A DNA stretch of 64,000 nucleotides from Blautia schinkii DSM 10518 (GTDB lineage Bacteria > Bacillota > Clostridia > Lachnospirales > Lachnospiraceae): the NCBI GenBank assembly GCA_000702025.1, contig JNKJ01000010.1, forward strand, positions 124,001-188,000, written 5' to 3'. The translations under genes and the position numbers were made by a program. Within the stretch, counting starts at the first letter, position 1, and every line of letters begins with the position of its first letter. The notes beneath the pieces were generated by a model. It was not told where the DNA came from. It did not search any database and saw only the letters and a program-made list of their open reading frames with translations. Shown here in pieces: positions 45,135 through 52,522 of the stretch.

Positions 45135-46892
45135 TTATTCCCCCGGCTGTGTATCCTGAAGAGCCAGGTAGCCTTCCTCACCGGTTCGGATTTTTACAAC
45201 ATTTTCAATATCATATACAAACACTTTACCATCGCCGATCTGGCCTGTCTGGAGAACCTTCTTGGCTGTTTCAATAACCTTTTCCACAGGTACGAGACTG
45301 ACGACGATTTCGATTTTTACCTTAGGCAGCAGGTTCATGTCAAGCTCAACGCCTCGATAAAAAGCAGGAGACCCTTTTTGTATGCCGCAGCCTAAGACAT
45401 TAGTGATGGTGATTCCGGTGACGCCGATTTCATTCATGGCCTGCATGAATTCCTCCAGCTTGTTCTGGCGGGTGACGATGACCACCTTTGTAAGCTTGTG
45501 TGTGCCTTCGCCTGGCAGGATGAACGTAGATTCAGCAGGGGCAGCAGCGGCCGAACCGAACGAACCAACAGAACCGTTTACGGCTGCTTTCTTAGAAGTA
45601 CCCATAGGAGTGGGAACCTTTACCAAGCTGTCCTGAACTACGAAATCGCCATAAGCACTTGCAAGTCCGTGTTCTTTAGAGTCCAATCCGGCGATTTCTT
45701 CCTCGGCGGTAACGCGAAGTCCGATGGTGTGTTTGATGATCTGGAATACGATTGTCATAGTGACGGCAACCCAGGCGATGGTGACGATCATGCCCATGAA
45801 CTGTACCCATAGTCCGTGCACGCCGCCTCCTGTGAAAAGTCCTTTCCAGTCCGTGCCGGCGCCGTCAGAGAAAAGTCCTACAGCCAGGGTTCCGAATGCA
45901 CCGCAGATGCCGTGTACGCCTACCGCACCTACCGGATCGTCCACCTTTAACACCTTGTCAATAAATTCGATACCGAAGACCACCAGAAAGCCGGAAATAA
46001 TGCCGATGATGGCAGCTGAGAGCGGAGATACCGTGTCGCAGCCTGCGGTGATTGCCACAAGTCCGGCCAGAGAGCCGTTCAGTGACATGGAAACATCCGG
46101 CTTTTTATAACGTATCCAGGTGATGATCATTACCGCAACGGTCGCTACGGCTGCGGCGAGGTTTGTGGTGACGAAAATCTTAGCGGCACTTACAATGGCA
46201 TCGCCCTCCATACTTACCGTGGAGGTCCCGTTGAAGCCGAACCAACAGAACCAAAGGATAAATACGCCCAAAGCGCCAAGCGTCAGGTTATGGCCGGGAA
46301 TCGCTTTGGATTTGCCGCTTTTTGAGTATTTGCCGATACGAGGACCGAGAATCAGCGCGCCCACAAAGGCAGCCACACCGCCTACCATATGGACAGCGCA
46401 GGAGCCTGCGAAGTCATGAAAGCCCATCTGGGAAATAAAGCCGCCGCCCCAGATCCAGTGTCCGGATATCGGGTAGATCAACAGGCTGATGATAAGACTG
46501 TAAATACAATATGCGGAAAATTTTGTACGCTCTGCCATAGCGCCGGATACGATGGTGGCAGCGGTGGCACAGAATACGGTCTGGAAGATCAGAAACGCCC
46601 AGAAGGGCACGCCCTGGGGAAGCATACCATTGCCATAGTTTGCCTCAGAGGCGATTCCTCCGATTTTGCCGATATAATCATTGCCTGTACCAAACATCAG
46701 GCCAAAGCCAATCAGCCAGAATACCGGCGTCCCGATGCAGAAGTCCATGAGGTTCTTCATAATAATGTTGCCTGCGTTTTTCGCTCTGGTAAAGCCGGTC
46801 TCCACCATGGCAAAGCCTGCCTGCATGAAAAACACCATAGCTGCGCCCAGCAGAACCCAAATCGTGTTGACGGATGAAAACATTTCACTCAT
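45135..46892 (-). CDS. amt: Ammonium transporter Amt with fused P-II (GlnB/GlnK) domain
   Basis: The 585-residue protein joins an eleven-helix Amt channel (residues about 1-410; motifs VFFMQAGFAMVETGFTRAKN and GVHGICGAFGTLAVG) to a complete P-II domain (about 475-585) through an Ala/Ser/Gly-rich linker (GSVGSFGSAAAAPAES). The P-II part has the T-loop region GCGIQKGSPAFYRGVELD with the tyrosine in FYRG, followed by LPKVKIEIVVS and the nucleotide-binding loop GQIGDGKVFVYDI...IRTGE. Free GlnK normally blocks Amt when nitrogen is plentiful; here the sensor is tethered. ATG 46892 follows AAGGGAG; an upstream ATG at 46928 lies inside a leader hairpin and is unlikely. Confidence 0.9.
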   Translation of the reverse strand: MSEMFSSVNTIWVLLGAAMVFFMQAGFAMVETGFTRAKNAGNIIMKNLMDFCIGTPVFWLIGFGLMFGTGNDYIGKIGGIASEANYGNGMLPQGVPFWAFLIFQTVFCATAATIVSGAMAERTKFSAYCIYSLIISLLIYPISGHWIWGGGFISQMGFHDFAGSCAVHMVGGVAAFVGALILGPRIGKYSKSGKSKAIPGHNLTLGALGVFILWFCWFGFNGTSTVSMEGDAIVSAAKIFVTTNLAAAVATVAVMIITWIRYKKPDVSMSLNGSLAGLVAITAGCDTVSPLSAAIIGIISGFLVVFGIEFIDKVLKVDDPVGAVGVHGICGAFGTLAVGLFSDGAGTDWKGLFTGGGVHGLWVQFMGMIVTIAWVAVTMTIVFQIIKHTIGLRVTAEEEIAGLDSKEHGLASAYGDFVVQDSLVKVPTPMGTSKKAAVNGSVGSFGSAAAAPAESTFILPGEGTHKLTKVVIVTRQNKLEEFMQAMNEIGVTGITITNVLGCGIQKGSPAFYRGVELDMNLLPKVKIEIVVSLVPVEKVIETAKKVLQTGQIGDGKVFVYDIENVVKIRTGEEGYLALQDTQPGE

Positions 46893-46926
46893 AATAAAAC
46901 TCCCTTTCCTTTTGGTTTTTATGCGC

Positions 46927-46958
46927 AAAGGCGCGGAATTGTATTTTTCCGCGCCTTT
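46927..46958 (-). promoter_or_regulatory. Perfect leader hairpin of amt
   Basis: AAAGGCGCGGAA (46927-46938) and TTCCGCGCCTTT (46947-46958) form a perfect 12-bp stem 35 nt upstream of the amt ATG. Only three U follow, so termination would be weak. A TATATA-rich -10-like sequence lies just upstream (minus strand, near 46965-46972). Position and the GTAAAGGCGC start resemble the purF and glnN leader terminators. Confidence 0.55.
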
Positions 46959-47172
46959 ACGTTCTATATATATGTAAAACAGAGGATATCCGTATTTTTG
47001 TGATTAATGGATGAGGAAATCGATAATGAATTATGAAGTAGAGTTCATAATGAGATATCCCCTGTGTTTACCATATGAAAGTCCCGGATATTGGCTGTGC
47101 GGATATGCAGGCTTTGCTGTATAGGCGTACAGACAAGACGGGGCTGATTTTATGAAATTTAAAATGGAAAAT

Positions 47173-49272
47173 CTAAATGGAAAATAACAGCTTATCATAG
47201 GTTGGATAAGGCAGCAAGCTTTCCGGCAGAAGAGCCTCAGCTTCATCGGCATATTTTCTTAAATTCTCCATGTCTTTTAGGACAGTGGTCTGATATGCCT
47301 TGGAGGCAGTGAGGATATCCGTATAAGTCTGTGCTTTCGAGGTATCTGTTCTTAATACCTCCAGAGCCTCTGTCATTCCATCCTGCAGACAGGTAAGTTT
47401 TCTCAAAAGTACCGCCTCGCTGGTGGTAGAGATATCATCCAATACCGCTTTTTTCAGAGAGGCAGTGTGGGCCACCTGCTCCATGTATGTAAAGATGGCC
47501 GGAAGCAGGTCTTTTTGCACCATTTCAGCCATGGTACACGCTTCAATATGCAGCGTTTTCGTATAGTTTTCCAGCCATATTTCATAGCGGGAATGAAGCT
47601 CGCCCTTTGTGAAAATATGATGTCTTGTAAACAACGCCACATTTTTCTCGCTGATGAATTCCGGAAGTGCGTCCGGCGTGGTTTTAAGATTAAAGAGACC
47701 ACGCTTCTGTGCTTCCTCCACCCACTCGTCCGTGTAGCCGTTTCCGTTAAAGATGATCCTCTTGTGGCCGGAGATTGTGGCTTTCAGAAGATTATGCACA
47801 GCCTGCTCCATATCCTCAGCCGGAATATGCTCAAGCTTCTCGGCAAACTGGCGCAGTACCTCGGCCACGGCAGTGTTTAGCACGATATTGGGATTAGCCA
47901 CGGAAGCCGCGGAACCCAGCATACGGAATTCAAATTTATTTCCGGTAAAGGCAAAGGGTGAAGTACGGTTTCTGTCGGTATTATCCTTCACAAAATGGGG
48001 GAGCACTGTTGCACCGATATCCATCTGGATAGCGTTCTGTCCGCTGAAATAGGTGTCTTTCTCAATGGTTTTCAGCACCTCCGTAAGCTCATCCCCAAGG
48101 AACACGGAAACAATGGCAGGCGGCGCTTCGTTCGCTCCCAGCCTATGGTCATTGCCGGGGCTTGCCACCGAAATCCGTAAAAGGTCGGCATAATCATCCA
48201 CAGCCTTGATGACAGCCAGTAGAAACACAAGGAACTGGGTGTTCTCAGCCGGAGTCCGGCCGGGATCCAGGAGATTCACGCCGCTGTCTGTGATCATGGA
48301 CCAGTTGTTGTGTTTGCCGCTTCCGTTGATGCCCTCAAAAGGCTTTTCGTGAAGCAGGCACACCATCCCATGTCTGTCGGCCACCTTTTTCATTATTTCC
48401 ATTGTAAGCTGGTTGTGGTCCACTGCCACATTGGTGGTATCGAATACCGGAGCCAGCTCGTGCTGAGCAGGAGCCACTTCATTATGCTTTGTCTTTGCCG
48501 GAATGCCAAGCTTCCACAGCTCCTCGTCCAGGTCGTGCATGTATTCAGAAACTCGGGGCTTCAAGGAGCCGAAGTAATGGTCCTCCATTTCCTGTCCCTT
48601 TGGTGCAGGAGCGCCGATGAGGGTACGGCCGCAGAAAATCAAATCCTTTCTCTGGCAGTAAAGTTCTTTGTCAATCAGAAAATATTCCTGCTCAGGTCCG
48701 ACCGTGGTGGAAACATGCTTTACCTCTTTATTGCCAAGAAGGTGGAGCATATGTACAGCCTCTTTGTTAAGTGTCTCCATGGAGCGGAGCAGAGGTGTTT
48801 TTTTGTCAAGCGCCTCACCGCTGTAGGAGCAGAAGGCAGTGGGAATGTAAAGTGTGCGGTCTTTGATAAAGGCCGGTGAGGTAGGGTCCCACGCCGTATA
48901 ACCTCTGGCTTCAAAGGTAGCCCGCAGTCCGCCGGAGGGGAAACTTGATGCGTCCGGTTCTCCTTTTACCAGCTCTTTGCCGGAGAAATCCATGATTACC
49001 TGGCCGTCTCCGGTGGGAGAGATGAAGCTGTCATGTTTTTCTGCGGTTACGTTAGTCATTGGCTGGAACCAGTGTGTGTAATGTGTGGCTCCGTTATCAA
49101 TGGCCCATTCTTTCATGGCTACAGCCACGGAATTCGCCACGTCCAGCTCCAGATGAGTTCCGTTTTGAATGGTTTTTTTCAGCGCCTTGTACATGTCTTT
49201 TGGTAATTTACTGCGCATGATCTTGTCGTTAAAAACAAGACTGCCGTAAAGTTCGGGAATGTTTTGTGCCAT
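47173..49272 (-). CDS. glnN: Glutamine synthetase type III
   Basis: Glutamine synthetase makes glutamine from glutamate, NH4+ and ATP. The 699-residue length is typical of type III enzymes (type I is about 450). Blocks seen include NGATHYTHWFQPMTN and EKHDSFI near the N-terminus, FPSGGLRATFEARGYTAWD, the active-site VGPEQEYFLIDKE and INGSGKHNNWSM, and LGANEAPPAIVSVFLG. AAAGGAG lies 10 bases before the ATG. It is read from its own promoter at 49431-49458 through a terminator-containing leader, and amt follows downstream on the same strand with its own leader hairpin. Confidence 0.95.
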   Translation of the reverse strand: MAQNIPELYGSLVFNDKIMRSKLPKDMYKALKKTIQNGTHLELDVANSVAVAMKEWAIDNGATHYTHWFQPMTNVTAEKHDSFISPTGDGQVIMDFSGKELVKGEPDASSFPSGGLRATFEARGYTAWDPTSPAFIKDRTLYIPTAFCSYSGEALDKKTPLLRSMETLNKEAVHMLHLLGNKEVKHVSTTVGPEQEYFLIDKELYCQRKDLIFCGRTLIGAPAPKGQEMEDHYFGSLKPRVSEYMHDLDEELWKLGIPAKTKHNEVAPAQHELAPVFDTTNVAVDHNQLTMEIMKKVADRHGMVCLLHEKPFEGINGSGKHNNWSMITDSGVNLLDPGRTPAENTQFLVFLLAVIKAVDDYADLLRISVASPGNDHRLGANEAPPAIVSVFLGDELTEVLKTIEKDTYFSGQNAIQMDIGATVLPHFVKDNTDRNRTSPFAFTGNKFEFRMLGSAASVANPNIVLNTAVAEVLRQFAEKLEHIPAEDMEQAVHNLLKATISGHKRIIFNGNGYTDEWVEEAQKRGLFNLKTTPDALPEFISEKNVALFTRHHIFTKGELHSRYEIWLENYTKTLHIEACTMAEMVQKDLLPAIFTYMEQVAHTASLKKAVLDDISTTSEAVLLRKLTCLQDGMTEALEVLRTDTSKAQTYTDILTASKAYQTTVLKDMENLRKYADEAEALLPESLLPYPTYDKLLFSI

Positions 49273-49380
49273 ATAAGAGTGCTCCTTTCGATTTCCTGCA
49301 TTGGATTGTTTTTGGTTTTAATATTTGAATATGTGTAGGAAAGCAGCATTTTGTTTAGCGGGAAAGTGTTTCCGGGAAAC

Positions 49381-49414
49381 AAAAAAAGCGCCTTGGAGAA
49401 AACTCCAAAGCGCC
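49381..49414 (-). terminator. Promoter-proximal terminator in the glnN leader
   Basis: On the minus strand an 11-bp GC-rich stem (GCGCUUUGGAG with CUCCAAGGCGC), loop UUUU, is followed by seven U. It begins about 10 nt after the expected transcript start and ends about 110 nt before the ATG, so transcripts would stop near 44 nt unless antiterminated. The 5' side, AAGCAACGGCGCTTTGGAG, is nearly identical to the purF leader. Confidence 0.85.
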
Positions 49415-49430
49415 GTTGCTTATGTGATGT

Positions 49431-49509
49431 AGTATACACAAAAAAAATCAGATGTCAATGGTTTTTTCAAAAAAATTTGGAAGGGGGCCCCTGGAAACTT
49501 GTTGAACGG
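49431..49509 (-). promoter_or_regulatory. glnN promoter with diverged upstream box
   Basis: Minus strand: TTGACA (49458-49453), 16-bp spacer, TATACT (49436-49431). A copy of the 27-bp box (CCGTTCAACAAGTTTCCAGG, starting at 49509) begins 51 bp before the -35, that is 11 bp more than at purF and the mutS2-like gene, one extra helical turn. Confidence 0.75.
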
Positions 49510-49907
49510 GAAGGGGAAGGAAATTCGGTGTGCGGGCGCCGGCGCTGTCTTGTCAGGCTTGCTCGCTTGCCTTCAACTAAGTTCTAACTGCGACTAAAGC
49601 GCTCACGAAGAGCGTTCGCGCTTAAGTCTCCGTAAGAACTGGATTTTCAGGCGCGCTTCCGCAAAATGCCTGACAAGGCCAGCGCCAGCGCCCGCACACC
49701 GAATTTCCTTCCCCTTCCCTTCCGCTACGTTTTCGTCCCCTTCTGGGAGGTGGGCGTTTTCTTCGGGAGATATTAAAGGCTCTTCGTGAACGTCTTAGTC
49801 GTAGTTAACACTTAGTCGAAGGGAAGCGAGCATCAGCCTGTGCGGGATAAGCCCAGCCGCCCCCAAATTCCTCCTCCTCGCCGTTCGACAACTTTCCGGG
49901 GAATCCC
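49488..49907. repeat. Compound inverted-repeat element between glnN and purF (element B)
   Basis: Three sets of inverted repeats are nested in about 420 bp. The ends are inverted copies of the 27-bp box (49488-49509 and 49881-49901). Arms of about 51 bp (49508-49558 and 49668-49719) differ at few positions. A third pair of about 60 bp (49554-49615 and 49779-49841) overlaps these and contains CGACTAA and TTCACGAAGAGC words. No open reading frame of note is present. Shared words with element A (672-763) indicate a common family. Confidence 0.8.
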
Positions 49908-49948
49908 TTCAAGTAACGACTTGACAAACGCAGAACTTCGATTATAAT
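49881..49948 (+). promoter_or_regulatory. purF promoter with 27-bp upstream box
   Basis: TTGACA (49921-49926), 16-bp spacer, TATAAT (49943-49948). The box starts at 49881, exactly 40 bp before the -35, as upstream of the mutS2-like gene, and shares 25 of 27 positions with that copy. Confidence 0.78.
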
Positions 49949-49963
49949 TTCCATGTAAGCAAA

Positions 49964-49996
49964 GGCGCTTCGGAGTATACCCGAAGTGCCTTTTTT
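49964..49996 (+). terminator. Promoter-proximal terminator in the purF leader
   Basis: GGCGCTTCGG (49964-49973) pairs with CCGAAGTGCC (49981-49990), 7-nt loop, then six T. It starts about 9 nt after the expected transcript start and leaves about 50 nt to the ATG. The 5' strand AAGCAAAGGCGCTTCGGAG matches the glnN leader in 17 of 19 positions. Confidence 0.85.
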
Positions 49997-50044
49997 CGAT
50001 GATAGGAATTTTGAACGATAGGAAATTTAGACGGAGGGATTATA

Positions 50045-51424
50045 ATGGCGGAAATAAAGGAAGCATGTGGGGTACTTGGTATTTATGATCTGGATGGAGG
50101 GAATGTGGCTAAGTCTATTTATTATGGTCTGATGTCGCTGCAGCACAGGGGACAGGAATCTTGTGGTATGGCTGTGTCTGACACAAAGGGGGAGAGAGAG
50201 AATGTCCGGTTTCACAAGGACCAGGGGCTGGTAAATGAGGTTCTTAAGAATGAGAATATCAGCAGAATGGAGGGGGATATTGGCATCGGGCATGTGCGTT
50301 ACTCAACCACAGGGGCTTCTGTGGCTGAAAATGCTCAGCCGCTGGTGCTGTCTTATGTGAAGGGAACGCTGGCGTTGGCGCACAACGGGAATTTGATCAA
50401 TACTCCGGAGCTTAAGTGGGAGTTGGTTCAGAATGGTGCTATTTTCCATACCACAACGGATTCGGAGGTGATAGCCTTTCATATTGCCAGGGAGCGTGTA
50501 CATACACAGAGTGTCGAGGAGGCGGTATTTCGAACGGCGCAGAAAATAAAGGGGGCTTACGGGCTGGTTGTCATGAGTCCACGTAAGCTGATCGGTGTAC
50601 GGGATCCCTATGGTATTAAGCCTCTTTGTCTGGGAAAGAGGGATGATACCTATGTGCTGGCCTCGGAAAGCTGTGCGCTCACGGCAATGGGGGCGGAGTT
50701 TGTGCGGGATATTGCGCCAGGTGAAATTATGACCATTACCAGGGACGGAATCAAATCTGACATGCGGCTTGCGGTGCAAAAGCCGGCGCATTGTGTGTTT
50801 GAGTATATTTATTTTGCCAGACTTGACAGTACGATTGATAATGTACGTGTGTATGATGCCAGAATCCGTGGAGGCAGGGCTTTGGCTAGGTCTTATCCCG
50901 TGGAGGCGGACCTTGTCACAGGCGTACCGGAATCCGGCGTGCCTGCCGCTAAGGGATATTCTGAGGAATCCGGCATTCCCTTTGGTTTTGCCTTTTACAA
51001 GAACAGCTATATCGGAAGGACATTCATTAAGCCGACACAGGAGGAGAGGGAATCCGGTGTTCAGCTTAAATTGAGTGTGCTGGAGTCTGCAGTGAAGGGG
51101 AAACGTATAGTGCTGGTGGATGACTCGATTGTGCGCGGTACGACCATTGCAAATCTGATCCATATGCTGAAAGAAGCAGGGGCGCTTGAGGTGCATGTGC
51201 GGATATGTTCTCCGCCGTTTCTCTATCCCTGTTATTTCGGGACGGATGTGCCCTCCAATGAACAATTGATCGCTGTGGGAGCAAGCGAGGAGGAAATCCG
51301 TAAACAGATTGGGGCTGATTCTCTGGGATATATGAAATTGGAATCCCTGGAGGAGATGGCAGGTGGGCTTTCACTTTGCAAGGCTTGTTTTGACGGAAAG
51401 TATCCCATGGAGATACTAGATTAG
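50045..51424 (+). CDS. purF: Amidophosphoribosyltransferase PurF
   Basis: PurF makes 5-phosphoribosylamine from PRPP and glutamine, the first step of purine synthesis. The 459 residues begin with a 7-residue propeptide before the nucleophile Cys8 (EACGVLGIYD), followed by an Ntn glutaminase domain and a phosphoribosyltransferase domain with the PRPP loop VLVDDSIVRGTT. Cysteines in AHCVFEYIYFA, FLYPCYFGTD and LCKACF match the four [4Fe-4S] ligands of the Bacillus-type enzyme. GGAGGG precedes the ATG. It is not among other pur genes here; its company is glutamine-metabolism genes, with which it shares leader features. Confidence 0.93.
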   Translation: MAEIKEACGVLGIYDLDGGNVAKSIYYGLMSLQHRGQESCGMAVSDTKGERENVRFHKDQGLVNEVLKNENISRMEGDIGIGHVRYSTTGASVAENAQPLVLSYVKGTLALAHNGNLINTPELKWELVQNGAIFHTTTDSEVIAFHIARERVHTQSVEEAVFRTAQKIKGAYGLVVMSPRKLIGVRDPYGIKPLCLGKRDDTYVLASESCALTAMGAEFVRDIAPGEIMTITRDGIKSDMRLAVQKPAHCVFEYIYFARLDSTIDNVRVYDARIRGGRALARSYPVEADLVTGVPESGVPAAKGYSEESGIPFGFAFYKNSYIGRTFIKPTQEERESGVQLKLSVLESAVKGKRIVLVDDSIVRGTTIANLIHMLKEAGALEVHVRICSPPFLYPCYFGTDVPSNEQLIAVGASEEEIRKQIGADSLGYMKLESLEEMAGGLSLCKACFDGKYPMEILD

Positions 51425-51540
51425 ATACCAAATTAGATGCCAAATCAGATACTAGATTAAAGGCCAGATTGAATACCAGATTAGATGCCAGATTGAATAC
51501 CAGATTAGATGCAAAGTTAGATATTCGGATTGGACATATA
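51411..51540 (+). repeat. Degenerate 12-bp tandem repeats after purF
   Basis: Copies of a 12-bp unit close to CCAGATTAGATA/G run from the purF stop to about 51540 (roughly ten copies, increasingly degenerate). The purF stop lies inside the first copies. No coding or hairpin function is apparent. The remaining bases to 51750 are AT-rich with no recognised feature. Confidence 0.7.
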
Positions 51541-51756
51541 GATAAGATATTGATATCCAGATTGGACATACAGATAAGATAGTACAAAATTAGGCTGGTT
51601 ACATGTGGCACTGAAATCAATCTCACAACAAAATCACAAGAGAGACAAAGTGTGAAATGGCAAATGTAATAAAAAATACAGGTTAAAGTATGAAAAATAT
51701 ATGAAAAAAGACGAATTGTTTAAATTATCACAAAAAAACAAACATAAAATTCTTAC

Positions 51757-51785
51757 TTGACAAATGGTAGATTGTGGAACATAAT
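51757..51785 (+). promoter_or_regulatory. Promoter of the HPr-like gene
   Basis: TTGACA (51757-51762), 17-bp spacer, CATAAT (51780-51785), about 90 bp before the start codon. Confidence 0.65.
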
Positions 51786-51881
51786 GTCAGCATCCAAGGA
51801 ACAAGTGTTTATCTCATCCCGGGAAGCACTCTCGTTTATTCGGGTTTGTCCGGGAATGTATAAAAAGAAAGGATGAGTATT

Positions 51882-52106
51882 ATGTCTCAGAAAATCAAGT
51901 TAAACGCAACCGAGGATGTAAAAGAGCTTGTAACAGCAGCCAGCAGATGTGACTTTGATATTGATATATGTTACAACAGGATTATGGTGGATGCGAAATC
52001 CATCCTGGGTATCCTTAGTATGGATTTGTCCAGAACCCTGACAGTGAACTGCCACGGCGAAAGCCAGGAATTCAACCGGATTGTTCGGAAATTTGCAGTG
52101 GCATAG
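51882..52106 (+). CDS. HPr-like domain protein lacking the catalytic histidine
   Basis: The 74 residues align with phosphocarrier protein HPr: DFDIDICYNRIMVDAKSILG matches the beta strand and regulatory-serine helix of HPr, with Ser40 at the place of Ser46, followed by LSMDLSRTLTVNCHGE. The phosphorylatable His15 motif (GLHARPA) is replaced by LNATEDVKEL, and the only histidine is His58. It cannot act as a PTS phosphocarrier; the Bacillus paralogue Crh, which also lacks His15 and works with CcpA through Ser46, is the nearest precedent. ATG 51882 is preferred to 51873 because AAAGGATGA is then correctly spaced. Confidence 0.8.
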   Translation: MSQKIKLNATEDVKELVTAASRCDFDIDICYNRIMVDAKSILGILSMDLSRTLTVNCHGESQEFNRIVRKFAVA

Positions 52107-52129
52107 GAATGATTCACGCTTAACACCTC

Positions 52130-52203
52130 GAAAAAAGCAGGTATTTCTGTGGAATGACATAATTCCGGGACTCTTAAGCTCCCACAGAGACCTGTTTTTT
52201 TAT
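52130..52203 (+). terminator. Terminator after the HPr-like gene
   Basis: GCAGGT...TTCTGTGG (52137-52152) pairs with CCACAGA.ACCTG (52182-52195), with a long loop, and is followed by seven T. Confidence 0.7.
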
Positions 52204-52254
52204 TGCAAATCTTGTTGAATTGACTGTCAAACAGGTAAAATGTTAGGTGCCAAA

Positions 52255-52321
52255 TTGGCAAAAAGCAGTGTAAGGTTGGCAAAAATGTGTAGTTGACAAA
52301 GAAAATAAAATCGTTTATAGT
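52255..52321 (+). promoter_or_regulatory. pyrG promoter with phased direct repeats
   Basis: TTGACA (52293-52298), 17-bp spacer, TATAGT (52316-52321). Upstream, TTGGCAAAAA occurs twice (52255-52264 and 52276-52285), 21 bp apart, so on one helical face directly next to the -35. Confidence 0.65.
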
Positions 52322-52421
52322 ATAGCATATTTATTTTTGAAAACCCTGGCAAGTGGCTATGTGGATGAGTAAGTATGCACAACACTACGGACACGTCAGG
52401 TTTATATGAAGATATCTGGCA

Positions 52422-52480
52422 AAGGCGTCAGAAGCAGAAGCGGAGGAAGTACCTCCCAACCCTGCTTTTGGCGTCTTTTT
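52422..52480 (+). terminator. Leader attenuator of pyrG
   Basis: A 16-bp stem (52422-52437 with 52462-52477, including three G-U pairs), capped by an inner hairpin GGAGG/CCTCC (52442-52456), is followed by TTTTT. It lies 45 bp before the pyrG start and about 95 nt after the expected transcript start. Bacillus pyrG is known to be attenuated through CTP-sensed reiterative G addition at a GGGC start; the start region here (near 52328) shows no G-run, so the mechanism would differ. Confidence 0.75.
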
Positions 52481-52522
52481 ATTTTGCCGTTCTTAAAAAA
52501 CAATGGAGGAGGAAATCAGGTA

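Noticed and set aside
44906-45181. 91-residue minus-strand frame after the giant gene
   Set aside because: It overlaps the amt terminator and 3' end, has no ribosome-binding site and resembles nothing.
49381-49458. ANTAR-type antitermination leader or T-box at glnN
   Set aside because: Only about 10 nt lie before the terminator, too short for two hexaloop hairpins or a T-box specifier; neither motif was found.
51066-51626. Minus-strand frame with repeated SNLVFNLA-type peptide
   Set aside because: It arises from the 12-bp tandem repeats and antisense purF; no ribosome-binding site or family resemblance.
52406-52522. Upstream start extending pyrG by 39 residues
   Set aside because: It would translate the attenuator hairpin; ATG 52523 has GGAGGAGG and gives the family's normal N-terminus.
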